A stretch of DNA of 64,000 nucleotides from Nocardia spumae (GTDB lineage: Bacteria; Actinomycetota; Actinomycetes; Mycobacteriales; Mycobacteriaceae). Within the stretch, counting starts at the first letter, position 1. Each line of letters starts with the position of its first letter. The notes under the pieces are model-generated. The model was not told the DNA's origin. It saw only the letters and a program-made list of their open reading frames with translations, and searched no databases. Made by a program: the position numbers and the translations under genes. Below are positions 8,503-17,908 of this stretch, piece after piece. The stretch is from positions 434,001 through 498,000 of the forward strand of contig NZ_JAJFZL010000001.1 in the NCBI RefSeq assembly GCF_020733635.1, written 5' to 3'.

Positions 8503-9690
8503 ATGACCGCAACCCCCGAGACCGTGATACCCGGCACCGTGCAGCCGGTCGGCGCCCCGGCGCCGGTACCAGGAACGCGCAGATTCGTTCCGGCGCTGGA
8601 GGGTCTGCGCGGACTGGCCGCACTCGGCGTGGTGCTGACCCATGTCGCCTTCCAGACCGGCGCCGCGGGGACGCCGGTGCTGGGGCGGGTATGGGAGCGG
8701 TTCGACATGGCGGTCGCCGTCTTCTTCGGGCTGTCCGGATTCCTGCTGTGGCGGCCGCATGCGGCCGCGGCCCGCGATCTGGGGACCGCGCCGCCGGCCG
8801 GCCGCTATCTGCTGCATCGCGCCGCGCGCATCCTGCCCGCCTACTGGGTGGTGGTGTTCGCGGCGCTGACTCTGCTGCCCTCGGCGGCACAGTCGGCCGG
8901 ATGGCGGGTGTGGGGAGCCAATCTCGCACTGCTGCAGGTCTTCGTACCGCTGACGCTCACCGACGGACTCACACAGATGTGGAGTCTGTCGGTGGAGATG
9001 GCCTTCTATCTGGTGCTGCCCCTGTTGGCGTGGGCGCTGGTCGGGCTGCGGGGTTCGAGGGCGCGGTGGCGAGTGTGGGCGGTCGCGGCGCTCGGGGTGA
9101 TATGCCTGGGCTGGAATTTCCTGCCGGTGCCGACTCCGGACGCGATCCACGCCGACAACTGGCTGCCCGGCTATCTGCCGTGGTTCGCGGCCGGGATGGT
9201 GCTGGCCGAACTCGCCGAGGTATTGGGCGCGGCCGCCCGGAACGGGATCGCGGCCCCCGGCTGGCAGCGCCGGCTGGGCAACCGGTGGCTGATGTGGTCG
9301 GTGGCCGCGCTGGCCTTCGCGCTCGCGACCACCGATCTGGCCGGGCCCGCCGGCTTGGCGCGCGGTGAATCATGGCAGTACGCGATGAAGATGGGGCTGG
9401 GAGCGCTCATCGGATTCGGGCTGCTCGCACCGCTGGTGGTCGGCACCGCCCGGCATCGCGGGCTGGAGAGCCGCCTGGCGCTGACCATCGGGCGCTGGTC
9501 GTACGGAATCTTCATCTGGCATCTGGTGGTGCTGGCGATGATGTTCCCGATCTTCGGATTCATCCCGTTCAACGGCGGTTTCGTCCATGTGCTCCTGCTG
9601 ACCGTCGGATTCACGCTGCCGCTGGCCGCCGCCAGCTACGCCCTGATCGAGGAGCCGGTGCGGCGCTGGGTCAAGCGTCGCGTGGGCTGA
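8503..9690 (+). CDS. Acyltransferase-3 family membrane protein, Rv0228/TmaT-like
   Basis: A 395-aa protein with about ten membrane segments. The acyltransferase-3 signature RFVPALEGLRGLAALGVVLTH at residues ~27-47 contains the conserved Arg and His; FFGLSGFLLWRP and a C-terminal RWSYGIFIWH follow. The Corynebacterium homologue TmaT acetylates trehalose monomycolate before its export, and I recall Rv0228 as the mycobacterial counterpart, so the same reaction is likely here. ATG at 8503 is the first good start. It is convergent with aftD (6 bp between stops) and divergent from the DUF3068 gene. Mycolate acetylation is a homology-based inference. Confidence 0.8.
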   Translation: MTATPETVIPGTVQPVGAPAPVPGTRRFVPALEGLRGLAALGVVLTHVAFQTGAAGTPVLGRVWERFDMAVAVFFGLSGFLLWRPHAAAARDLGTAPPAGRYLLHRAARILPAYWVVVFAALTLLPSAAQSAGWRVWGANLALLQVFVPLTLTDGLTQMWSLSVEMAFYLVLPLLAWALVGLRGSRARWRVWAVAALGVICLGWNFLPVPTPDAIHADNWLPGYLPWFAAGMVLAELAEVLGAAARNGIAAPGWQRRLGNRWLMWSVAALAFALATTDLAGPAGLARGESWQYAMKMGLGALIGFGLLAPLVVGTARHRGLESRLALTIGRWSYGIFIWHLVVLAMMFPIFGFIPFNGGFVHVLLLTVGFTLPLAAASYALIEEPVRRWVKRRVG

Positions 9691-9696
9691 GCGCGG

Positions 9697-12600
9697 TCAG
9701 CTCGATCGCCGCCACCGCACGCGGATGCGTGGTCGCGCGGGCAATGCCGCGACCCCGACCGCGACCACGGCGACCACCGCCGGGAACTGCACCCACAGCG
9801 AGGCGCCCATGTACACCGTGCCCGAGCGCCAGGGACCGGTGGACAGCGCCGCCTCGGCGAGAACCGTGGCGACGCCGGCGATCGCCGCGAGGACGAACGG
9901 TGTCCGGGGCAGAATCCGTACCGCGACCAAAGCCAGTGCGGCACAGCCGGTGGCGACCGGTCCGGCGATGAGAGAGGCCGCGATCGCGATACCGGCGGCG
10001 CCGAGCCACCAGCTGTTCCAGGTCCGAGGCGGTGGATCGCGGTGCACGGTCGCGGGGAGGGGGGCCGCGCGCAGCGGGGCTGCCGGATCCGCCGGCGCGT
10101 CGGCGAGCGACGACAGCGCTCCGGCATCCGCCGCGATCGCGCCGTCCGCCTGGGGGGCATCGCTGCGGCTGTGTCGCAACCGATTACGCAGGCGGGCCGG
10201 GACGGGGAGTGCCAGCAGTAGTAGCGGAATCAACAGGAGTAGTCCGCCGAAGATGGCCAGCCGATACCAGCGGTCGATCGGGAATTCGACCGTCACCGGG
10301 CCGTGCGCGGCGGCCGGGACGATCCAGCCCTGCTTCCAGCCGTCGACCACGACCGGTGCGAGCGTGTGACCGTCCGCGGTGTGCGCCGACCAGCCGACGT
10401 TGGTGCTCAGCGGCAGGGTCAGGAGCCGATCACCGGCGGGTGCGTACATGCCCGCCGCATCCTCGGCGTTATCGCTGAAAGCGGTGTTGTCCATACGCAA
10501 TCGGTCGACGGAGAACATCTCGGTGGGCGCCACGGTGACATCGACCGAACCCGCCGGCAGATCGACCGGCTCCGATGGGTCCCCGACGGCGGCGCCGTCT
10601 GTCCTGTCCCCGACGGCGGCGCCGTCTGTCCTCTCCGCGACGGCGGCGCCGTCTGTCCTCTCCGCGACGGCGGCGCCGTCTGTCCTGTCAGCGGCGGCGC
10701 CTGCTGTTCCGTCCTCGGGCCCCGCGGTCGCACCGCCCGGCGCGCAGACCGTCGCGGGCACCGGTTGCCCGGTGCGCAGTTCGTCGGCGGTCGCGGTGAC
10801 GCTGGTGTGCAGCACCCGGCCCGCCACGGCGATGGTCGGGCCGTGCGCGCAGTCGAGGGTGACCGGCCGATCGCCGGGTGCGGGCGCGGGATAATCGGGG
10901 CCCAGTACCGACACCTCGGCCAGCCCGGGCGGTTGCTGCTGGGTCAAACCCAGTGCGGTGCGGTCCAATACCGTCTTCCAGGTATTGATGCTGATCTCGA
11001 TATGGTCGGTGACCTGCGGATGCAATTCGAGTCGAATCGGAGTCGGCGGTGCGGACATCGGCGCCGGCGTGCTGGTCGATTTCGGTTGTGGCGCCGGCGC
11101 TTTCGGCGACGGAGTGGTGGTCGGCGCGGACTCGCCGCCGGTGGGGCCCTCCGGATCGCGATCCTTCGGTGCGGGCGGGATCGTCCGGATCTGCGGTCCG
11201 TCACCGAGATTGACCGCGATCGAGGTCGGGCGTGCGGGCAGCGCGCCCATCGGCGGCGTGACCTCGAGCCCGGTGACCAGTTCCGGTCGCGGCAGCTGGA
11301 TCGAGAGGGTGGGTTTGGCGCCCGTTCGATTGCGTACCGTGTCCTCGGGGGCGATCCAACTGGTGCGCGGGTCGCCGTCGGTCGCCGCGAATGCCGAACC
11401 GCGCAGATCGCCGACGTCGGCCTTACCGCGGGCGATCGGCCGCTGTGGATCGGTCAGCAGATTCTCCAGTGCCGGGCCCTGCCGGGTGCGGACGGTCAGC
11501 CGCGGGTTCACGCTCACCGGTTCCGGCACGCTGAGCGTGCGTTCGAAGCTGCCCGGTTCCTCGGCCGGCAGCGCCAGTCCCTTACTGCAGCGCACCCGAT
11601 CCGGTGCGTCGAAACAGCCACTGCGCCCGGGGAATTCCTGACCGAGATCCCATCCGCGCACGCGTGTTCCGGCCGCGACCGGCGGCAGGACGGTGCGATG
11701 GCGGATATCCACCGGCTTCGGCTCGTCCCGGTTCGAATAGTCGAAGAGGTTGACCTCGCTGATCCCGAATTGCCCACCGCCGGTGCCGTTCTCGGTCTGG
11801 GTCGCGGTGATGGTGAGCCAATCGGTCCGGCCCGGTGGCAGTGAAACCGACACGGGTGCACCGGGTTCGGATATTCGGGCGGCTACCGTGCCGTTGGCGG
11901 TGCGGACCTCTATCCACTTCACCGGATCGCCGATCGCGGCCGGGCTGGTCGTCACCCGCACCGCACCGGCCGCGATCGGATGGTCCAGGCCGAGCCGGAG
12001 CCACTGTCCCACGGCATGTTCGGCGCTGGTGCTCAACCAGGCGGTACTCGGATCGCCGTCGAAGGCGGCCGCCGTGGAACTGCCGGGTGCGGCGCCGCCG
12101 AGTTGGGTGGCGTCGGCGGCGGAACTGGACGCGGTGACGGTCGCACCGGACCACTGGCCCTCGACCGGCCGCGCGCCGGGTACGGGATAGTCGGGGACGA
12201 GGTTGTGGGTGCGGCGTGCGTCGGTGGGCGCGCGTAGTGCCGAATTGTGGTTGTCGACCCGGCCGAAGTCGGATTCTCGATCCATCGGGGTGTCGGTGAC
12301 GGTGGTCGCGGTGGGCGTCAGTCCGGCCCGGGCCGCGTCGGCGGCCAGGAGTGCGGGGCCGTGGGCGCCGGATCCGTCGCGCCGCAATCGTTCCAGCACC
12401 TCGGGGCCGCCCTCGACGACCGGCACCGATCCCAGCGGAACAGTGCCCGCACCGGGAAAACTCGGGGGAGCGCCGGGGCCGCTGTGGATTTCGGCGGGTG
12501 TGGTCCGGTCGTCGGCGTGTACTCGGAAGATCTGGATCGCCGGATAGGTCGGCCGCAGGTCGCCGTCGGCGACCAATCCGTCACCGTGGCCCACCTCGAT

Positions 12601-14427
12601 CGGATTGCCGAAGGCGGCGACCTCGGTGATACCCGGTGATCCCTCGATCGCCTGATGCGCCAGCATCGGCCGGGTGGAGCGGGAGGTGTCGGGATCGAGA
12701 TCGTTGCGCAGTACCAGAATGCCGATGCCCTGGGCGCTCAGGGTCGGTGCCAGTGCGGTCGAGGGCCGGCCGTCGGTGATGAGTCGCTGCACCGAATCCA
12801 TGGCCCGGATCGCACCGGGCGGGGTGAGCGGCACCGCATCGCGCACCGCCCACGGCGTACTCGCCAGCGCCTGCAGGGGCTCGTCGCGGGTCAGGCCCCA
12901 GATCTGGCTGCCGAACGGCGCACCCGGCACAACCAGTGCCCGGGTGTCGGACGCGTTGTGCGCCAGCCAGTCCGCGGTCTCCTGCCAATAGGCCGGAACC
13001 TTGTCGTAGGCGCCGCGCGGCGCCAGCTTGGAGGTCCACGCGAGGGAGGTCGACAGGGTCAGCGCCGCGAGCAGCAGCGCCGCCACCGCGACCATCCGAT
13101 TGCGTTCCGGATGAGCGAAGGCCCCGCGCCACACCGGCAGCGGCACCGAGGCGGGTAGCGGTACCCGGCGCAGCAGATGGGCGAGCCCGAGTACGAGCGG
13201 AATCCGGATCAGCGGTTCCAGCTTGTGCACATTGCGCAGCGGCGCGCCACCGGAGTCGAGGAATATCCGCACCGATTCGGCGAACGGTCCGCCGAGCTGG
13301 CCGGCGTAACCCGCGCAGATGCCGACCAGTCCGACGATCAGCACGAGGGTGAAGCGACCCCGCGCCGGCATGGAACGCAGTGCGAGCCCGGCCATTCCGG
13401 CCGCGGCGATGACACCGGTCGCCAGGACCGCCGCGGGCTGGGTGACCAGGACCGCGCCCGCGATCCGCTCCGGCGAGACATAGGGCGTCCAGCTGTCGGT
13501 GCCGCGCAGCACCTCACCCAGTGCGGCCCACTGGGTGGTGACCCCGGAGGATTCGATGTAGTCCAGGAAGGGCGGGCTGACCTTCCCGAGGACCAGCAGC
13601 GGTACCACCCACCAGAAGGTGCCCAGGGCCAGCAGCGGGATCCACACGCGGGTGAAGCGCCACCAGGTGCGATTCGGCCGATACGAGGCCCACCACAGTG
13701 CCGCGGGCAGGAAGGCGGCCACCGTCGCGACCGCGTTGACCGAACCCATCAGAGCCAGCGCCAACGCACTCGCCGCCGGTGAGGTGGCGCCGCGCAGCGA
13801 CAGTGATTCGGCGGTCGGCCGGCGCAGCAGCGGTGCGCGCCGGCCGGATCGGGCCGACAGCACTCGTGGCATGCCGAAGGCGCCGAGTGCGGCGGGTGCG
13901 AGCAGCACCCACGGCGCCAGCATCATCGGCAGGGTCTCCGACGAGATCGAGCCCAGCGTGGTGAGTACGCGGGGCGACAGTGCGAAGGCGACGGCCGCGA
14001 TCACCCGGGAGCCCCGGGTGCCGATGCCGAGGACCTCGCACAGCCGGACGATGCCCCAGAAACCGGCCAGGATCAGCAGCGCCCACCAGATCCGCTGGGT
14101 CACCCAGGGAGAAATACCGAGGACATGCCCCAGTGCGAAGAAGGCCCCGTGCGGGAAGAAGTAGCCGTACGCCTGGTTCTGCACCTGGCCCATCGGAGCC
14201 TGACTGCTCCACAGATGGGCGGCGCGCTCCAGGAATCCGACCGGATTCTGGGCGAGATCGTATTTGGTATCGGCGACCGTGAGGCCGGGTGCCTGCAGAA
14301 ATGTCAGCAGGAAGGCAACGAGAACGGTGCCGGCGAACCAGCGCCGGCCCAGTGGTGCGGTGGCCGAGGACGGGAGGTCGGCGGGTAGGGCAGCGGTGGT
14401 ACCGGACTCAGCGAGCGCCGTACTCAA
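9697..14427 (-). CDS. aftD: Alpha-(1->3)-arabinofuranosyltransferase AftD
   Basis: This 1576-aa protein is somewhat longer than mycobacterial AftD (about 1400 aa). The N-terminal GT-C membrane domain carries the acidic motif VADTKYDLAQNP (D53, D57) and the hallmark NQAYGYFFPHGAFF. The large extracytoplasmic part includes discoidin/carbohydrate-binding-like modules, a Pro/Thr-rich linker and a tandem 9-residue repeat. A final hydrophobic bundle is followed by a basic C-terminus. AftD uses decaprenylphosphoryl arabinose to add branching arabinose to arabinogalactan and lipoarabinomannan. The start is TTG at 14427, overlapping the upstream small gene by 20 bp, which implies translational coupling. 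Identification is strong. Confidence 0.95.
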   Translation of the reverse strand: MSTALAESGTTAALPADLPSSATAPLGRRWFAGTVLVAFLLTFLQAPGLTVADTKYDLAQNPVGFLERAAHLWSSQAPMGQVQNQAYGYFFPHGAFFALGHVLGISPWVTQRIWWALLILAGFWGIVRLCEVLGIGTRGSRVIAAVAFALSPRVLTTLGSISSETLPMMLAPWVLLAPAALGAFGMPRVLSARSGRRAPLLRRPTAESLSLRGATSPAASALALALMGSVNAVATVAAFLPAALWWASYRPNRTWWRFTRVWIPLLALGTFWWVVPLLVLGKVSPPFLDYIESSGVTTQWAALGEVLRGTDSWTPYVSPERIAGAVLVTQPAAVLATGVIAAAGMAGLALRSMPARGRFTLVLIVGLVGICAGYAGQLGGPFAESVRIFLDSGGAPLRNVHKLEPLIRIPLVLGLAHLLRRVPLPASVPLPVWRGAFAHPERNRMVAVAALLLAALTLSTSLAWTSKLAPRGAYDKVPAYWQETADWLAHNASDTRALVVPGAPFGSQIWGLTRDEPLQALASTPWAVRDAVPLTPPGAIRAMDSVQRLITDGRPSTALAPTLSAQGIGILVLRNDLDPDTSRSTRPMLAHQAIEGSPGITEVAAFGNPIEVGHGDGLVADGDLRPTYPAIQIFRVHADDRTTPAEIHSGPGAPPSFPGAGTVPLGSVPVVEGGPEVLERLRRDGSGAHGPALLAADAARAGLTPTATTVTDTPMDRESDFGRVDNHNSALRAPTDARRTHNLVPDYPVPGARPVEGQWSGATVTASSSAADATQLGGAAPGSSTAAAFDGDPSTAWLSTSAEHAVGQWLRLGLDHPIAAGAVRVTTSPAAIGDPVKWIEVRTANGTVAARISEPGAPVSVSLPPGRTDWLTITATQTENGTGGGQFGISEVNLFDYSNRDEPKPVDIRHRTVLPPVAAGTRVRGWDLGQEFPGRSGCFDAPDRVRCSKGLALPAEEPGSFERTLSVPEPVSVNPRLTVRTRQGPALENLLTDPQRPIARGKADVGDLRGSAFAATDGDPRTSWIAPEDTVRNRTGAKPTLSIQLPRPELVTGLEVTPPMGALPARPTSIAVNLGDGPQIRTIPPAPKDRDPEGPTGGESAPTTTPSPKAPAPQPKSTSTPAPMSAPPTPIRLELHPQVTDHIEISINTWKTVLDRTALGLTQQQPPGLAEVSVLGPDYPAPAPGDRPVTLDCAHGPTIAVAGRVLHTSVTATADELRTGQPVPATVCAPGGATAGPEDGTAGAAADRTDGAAVAERTDGAAVAERTDGAAVGDRTDGAAVGDPSEPVDLPAGSVDVTVAPTEMFSVDRLRMDNTAFSDNAEDAAGMYAPAGDRLLTLPLSTNVGWSAHTADGHTLAPVVVDGWKQGWIVPAAAHGPVTVEFPIDRWYRLAIFGGLLLLIPLLLLALPVPARLRNRLRHSRSDAPQADGAIAADAGALSSLADAPADPAAPLRAAPLPATVHRDPPPRTWNSWWLGAAGIAIAASLIAGPVATGCAALALVAVRILPRTPFVLAAIAGVATVLAEAALSTGPWRSGTVYMGASLWVQFPAVVAVVAVGVAALPARPRIRVRWRRSS
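10581..10688. repeat. Four tandem 27-bp repeats inside aftD
   Basis: Units start at 10581, 10608, 10635 and 10662 and differ at only a few positions. Each encodes nine residues of the type RTDGAAVAE or RTDGAAVGD on the minus strand. Each unit also contains GACGGC-GGC-GCCGTC, a small hairpin. A degenerate fifth unit follows at 10689. The repeat lies in a hydrophilic linker near residues 1247-1282 of AftD. Confidence 0.95.
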
Positions 14428-14578
14428 CGTTGTTCAGCAGCGATGACGAGGCGTCTCCACTGCGATCCACCTCGGGCCGCGAGTTCTGTGCCGTCGCCGT
14501 CACGACGATGAACACCGCGATCACACCGAGCAGAGCTCCGGCGACGGCGCTCACGGCTCCCGGGACGGCAAACTTCAT
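14408..14578 (-). CDS. Small single-span membrane protein upstream of aftD, Rv0236A-like
   Basis: A 56-aa protein starting MKFAVPGAVSAVAGALLGVI, with one hydrophobic span at residues 5-30 and a polar tail containing LLNNVEYG. ATG at 14578. Its TGA lies inside the aftD coding start, with 20 bp overlap in another frame. M. tuberculosis has a small protein, Rv0236A, at the same place beside aftD. The conserved pairing and overlap suggest a subunit or stability factor of AftD, which is inference. The gene is too short for most gene-size cut-offs and is easily missed. Confidence 0.85.
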   Translation of the reverse strand: MKFAVPGAVSAVAGALLGVIAVFIVVTATAQNSRPEVDRSGDASSSLLNNVEYGAR

Positions 14579-14683
14579 CGCGTTCTCCCAACATCGACAC
14601 AGGCGTCTTCCGAGCCAACCTACAACATGGACGCGTCGAGGCGGGTACGCAGCACGGCAACCCGCGATGCGGATCTCGCCGGA

Positions 14684-15784
14684 TCAGCGCGGCCGATCCG
14701 GGACCGAACAGGACAATCCGTGCAACAGGGTGCGCAGTTTCGCGGTCGTCTCGTCCAGTTCGGTGCGCGGATCGGACGCCGCGACGATGCCGCCGCCGCC
14801 GTAGGCATGCACGGTGCGGCCGTCCGCGGACAATTCGGCGCAGCGGATGGCGACCACCCATTCGCCGTCGCCGCGCGCATCGCACCAGCCCACCGCGCCG
14901 CCGTAGAAACCGCGCGGCTCCTCGATATCGGCGATGGTCCGCAGCGCCAGCTCGGTCGGCGTGCCGCAGACCGCCGGTGTGGGATGCAGTAGCAGGGCCA
15001 GGTCGAGCGCGGTGGTAGCGGGGTCGCGGAGGCGGCCGGTGATGGGTGTCGCCAGATGCCACACCTCGGCGGTGTCGAGTAGTTCGGGCCCGTCCGGGAT
15101 GGTCAGATCCGCGCACACCGGGGTCAGCTGCTCCCGGATCCACTCGATGACGAAGGCGTGTTCGTCACGATTCTTACCGCTGGACAACAACTCTCGGGAG
15201 CGTTCGGCGTCGACGGCGGGGTCGGGATGACGCGGCAGGGTGCCCGCCAGCGGCCGCAGCGTGACGGTGTCGCCGTGGCGGGCGACGAGAACCTCCGGTG
15301 TGGCGCCGATGAGCGCGGCCCCGGTGCGCCCGGCGGGAGTCAGGTCCACCGCGAAGACATTGGCCAGCGGATGGCGAACCAGCAGATGAGCGGCCGCCAC
15401 CTCCGCGTCGAGGGCGTCGTCGGCCGCGGCGATCACCGATCGGGCCGCCACCACCTTGCGCAACGGCTGCGCGGGATCCGACAGCTGCTCGACGAGCTTG
15501 GTCACCCGGGCCATATGTTCTGCGGGACTGGGAATTTCGGTGATCACCCGGACCTCGGGCAGTGGCGGCACCGCGGCCGGGCGCCAGGCCCCGGCGCTGT
15601 GCAGGGCCCGCTCGGGTTCGCACAGGGCGGCCGGATCGCCCGGATCGAACGGGATCGCCCCGACGATCAGCTCCGCCGCGCCCTCGCGCAGGGCCGCCGC
15701 TGCCCGCCACGCATCGTCGAATGCGCGCAGGGTGCCGGTCGTGCGGACCGACCCCCCGGGTTGTGCGAGCAGAAATCCGTCCAT
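14684..15784 (-). CDS. Isochorismate synthase (EntC/MenF/DhbC family)
   Basis: The 366-aa protein has the chorismate-binding fold. Conserved segments include RKVVAARSV, AALIGATPEVLV, RPLAGTLPRH, EVWHLATPI and the C-terminal LLHPTPAVCGTP followed by RGFYGGAVGW. It converts chorismate to isochorismate, the first step towards salicylate-type siderophores (nocobactin or mycobactin) or menaquinone. No siderophore or men genes are adjacent, so the pathway cannot be chosen here. It resembles M. tuberculosis EntC (Rv3215). ATG at 15784 is a clear start; a universal stress protein gene lies upstream on the same strand. Confidence 0.85.
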   Translation of the reverse strand: MDGFLLAQPGGSVRTTGTLRAFDDAWRAAAALREGAAELIVGAIPFDPGDPAALCEPERALHSAGAWRPAAVPPLPEVRVITEIPSPAEHMARVTKLVEQLSDPAQPLRKVVAARSVIAAADDALDAEVAAAHLLVRHPLANVFAVDLTPAGRTGAALIGATPEVLVARHGDTVTLRPLAGTLPRHPDPAVDAERSRELLSSGKNRDEHAFVIEWIREQLTPVCADLTIPDGPELLDTAEVWHLATPITGRLRDPATTALDLALLLHPTPAVCGTPTELALRTIADIEEPRGFYGGAVGWCDARGDGEWVVAIRCAELSADGRTVHAYGGGGIVAASDPRTELDETTAKLRTLLHGLSCSVPDRPR

Positions 15785-15860
15785 AGTGCCCCGACCATAG
15801 TCCTGTACCGGACCGATCGCGCCGGGGTAGCGACGGAGATCTCATGTGGGCGGGGGCACG

Positions 15861-16358
15861 TTATCCCGCGAGATCGCTCACCGGAACGGGTTCCTTTCCC
15901 GGCGGCACCAGCAGAATCGGCCGGTGGCAATGTTTGAGAACCGCTTCCGCCACACTCGAATGCATCAGGGCCCGAATTCCGGTGGCGCCGCGGGTACCGG
16001 CGACGATGATGTCGACATTCAGTTCGTCGGCGACATCGACGATCGCATTCCAGATGGTCGACGTGCATTCGGCGGTGCGCGGCTCCGCATTCAGTCCCGC
16101 CAATTTGGCCAGCCGTACGCCCTCGGCATTGATCTGTTTGGCATCGACGTAGGCGATATCCTCGATCTCCTCGTCCGGCAGCCATTCCGGCTGCATCACC
16201 CCGGAAAGTCCCGACAACCGCGCGGCCTGGCGCACCATCGGCTCCCAGGCGGTCAGCACCACGGCTTTGGGGGCGGACAGAAATCGCCCGGCATATTCGA
16301 CGGCCCGTTTCGCGTTCTCGGATCCGTCGTAGGCGATGAGCATCAAGTCGCAAGTCAT
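15861..16358 (-). CDS. Universal stress protein, single UspA domain
   Basis: A 165-aa single-domain Usp. The N-terminus CDLMLIAYDGSENAKRAVEY carries the nucleotide-binding Asp, and the C-terminal G-x2-G-x9-S ATP motif is visible in GTRGATGIRALMHSS. This places it with ATP-binding Usps, which act as stress or dormancy modulators. GGGAGG lies 5 bases before the ATG at 16358, while the much longer upstream open frame lacks such support. It stands 76 bp upstream of the isochorismate synthase gene and may be co-transcribed with it. Confidence 0.85.
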   Translation of the reverse strand: MTCDLMLIAYDGSENAKRAVEYAGRFLSAPKAVVLTAWEPMVRQAARLSGLSGVMQPEWLPDEEIEDIAYVDAKQINAEGVRLAKLAGLNAEPRTAECTSTIWNAIVDVADELNVDIIVAGTRGATGIRALMHSSVAEAVLKHCHRPILLVPPGKEPVPVSDLAG

Positions 16359-16961
16359 GACGACCTCCCGGACGCGGTGTGCCATGGGCGTACTACGGCC
16401 CGACACTACCTGTGCGATCTGCGGAAATCCGGGATGTCGATTGGTATTTACCGATTCGATCCGAGATCGTCGGCCGCGGCCCCCGAGCGCGATATCGAGC
16501 CGGTGCCGGCCCACCCGGAATGAGATTCGTGAGCACCGGAATCCGGGGACGGTCCGCCGTCGGGAAATAGTGTGGTCGACCGCGGTCGGTCTGCGCCTGC
16601 AGCGGACGTCTCGGATCGGTGGGACTGCCGACCGGCCGGGGTGCGGCACGGGATCGGTGGTGATCGCCGCCCCCCGCGATACAGGCCGATTCCCGCGCGC
16701 CGCGCGCCGCGTCCCGTTCCGATGCGGCCCATGACCGGGTTCGCCGCGTCGCGGTCGAATCGCCCACCCGGGCAGTGTCACTCGGCAACCGGCCGGCGCA
16801 CCGGCGAATTGCGGCCGCGGGTGAATCACACTCGTGGCTGACAATTCGCATGCGATTCACCGAATCACGTGTAACTGCTGTGATTTCCGGTATTCACTGG
16901 AACAACCGACGAACGGAGCCGGCTGCGGCTCCGGGACATCGACCGGGAGCGAGGTTGCATC
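16359..16961. other. 603-bp divergent intergenic region, no gene seen
   Basis: Only short overlapping frames on both strands without ribosome-binding sites are present. Base composition drops in GC near 16840-16900 (AATTCGCATGCGATTCACCGA and neighbours), which is where the promoter for the 16962 gene would be expected. I see no RNA gene or long repeat. Confidence 0.5.
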
Positions 16962-17411
16962 GTGCGATTGAAAGAGATTGCTACGCCGCAGGATTGGGCC
17001 GACACGTATCGGGATCTGTTCGGATTACCGCATGTGCGTGTGACCTCACCGGGATATGTCGTATTACCGCTGGTGGACTCGGTGGCCGCGGTGAATACAC
17101 CCGAACCACTCGGCGCCCTCGTACTCGGTGAATTGACCGTGCGTGGGATTCCGGGCCCGGTGCTGGTCCGCGAGCATCCGCCGCGCCGAACGTTTCTCGC
17201 GGTATTCGACGGAAATCCGGATGTGGACCGCACCCTGCGGTTGCAGCGTCACGGGGTCGATATCGGCTCCCATCGCAGTAATGTCATTCTGCCGACCGGA
17301 TTCGGCCGGCACACCCACGAGGGACGCTGGTGGGCCCGGGCGCCCCAGCGCGACGAATCGCTGCCGCTGCTGTCGGAGGTCGTCGCGGCGGTGGAGCGCA
17401 CCGCCGGATAG
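16962..17411 (+). CDS. Hypothetical protein, 149 aa
   Basis: GTG at 16962 is preceded by GGGAGCGAGG at 16945-16954. The protein is soluble, with no signal peptide. It alternates beta-like segments (VRVTSPGYVVLPLVD; PGPVLVREHP) and ends with DIGSHRSNVILPTGFG followed by an amphipathic helix. The pattern resembles short uncharacterised actinobacterial proteins with a conserved LPTG turn; the LPTG is internal, so it is not a sortase signal. No neighbour clarifies the role: a DoxX-like gene is convergent 19 bp away. Function unknown. Confidence 0.6.
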   Translation: MRLKEIATPQDWADTYRDLFGLPHVRVTSPGYVVLPLVDSVAAVNTPEPLGALVLGELTVRGIPGPVLVREHPPRRTFLAVFDGNPDVDRTLRLQRHGVDIGSHRSNVILPTGFGRHTHEGRWWARAPQRDESLPLLSEVVAAVERTAG

Positions 17412-17430
17412 CGACCGGACCCACCCACCC

Positions 17431-17778
17431 TCAGGCGATCGGGAACAGGCAGGTCACGGCCAGTGCCAGCAACAGGCACGGCATCGGATACGGCAGGTGC
17501 GAGTACCAGCGCGCTCGCAGAATCGTGACCAGGGCGCCGAGGAAGTACAGCACCAGGCCGACGGCGGCGGCGATTCCGATCGGCGGTATCGCCAGCCCGG
17601 CCAGCATGCCGAGTGCGCCCAGGGCCTTGATCGCCGCGAGCGGTGCCAGGGCCCGGTCCGGTACTCCGTAGCCGCGCATGTTCGCGCGTACCCAGTCCGG
17701 GGCGACGATGTCGACGACGGACGTGCCGAGGACGACGGCGGCTGCGACGACGGTGACGGTGATGTATGCGGTGTGCAC
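17431..17778 (-). CDS. DoxX-like family membrane protein
   Basis: This 115-aa protein has four hydrophobic segments: an N-terminal span, ALAPLAAIKALGALGMLAGLA, IGIAAAVGLVLYFLGALVT and a C-terminal span. That is the DoxX-like (DUF) layout, including the IKALGALGM helix. Members of this family are membrane redox-associated proteins of unclear function. It is divergent from an ECF41-type sigma factor with 130 bp between starts. ECF41 factors often control an adjacent small oxidoreductase-type gene, so this gene is the likely target; that is inference. Confidence 0.75.
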   Translation of the reverse strand: MHTAYITVTVVAAAVVLGTSVVDIVAPDWVRANMRGYGVPDRALAPLAAIKALGALGMLAGLAIPPIGIAAAVGLVLYFLGALVTILRARWYSHLPYPMPCLLLALAVTCLFPIA

Positions 17779-17908
17779 GGCTGCACCCTCCTGCTGGTAG
17801 CGGCGCCCTGATCTGCGATCGTGAACCGTGGGCCGAGCCCGCGCCGCGGACGAACAGGGCGGATCCGTCCACAGTCGTTCGACGTGCGGCGACCCAGAAA
17901 GGTGACCG

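Noticed and set aside
10581..10688. CRISPR-like repeat array
   Set aside because: The units are directly adjacent without spacers, keep the aftD reading frame and encode a 9-residue repeat.
16379..16841. Possible small genes in the 603-bp gap before 16962
   Set aside because: Several short frames overlap on both strands, none has a ribosome-binding site, a motif or a plausible start.
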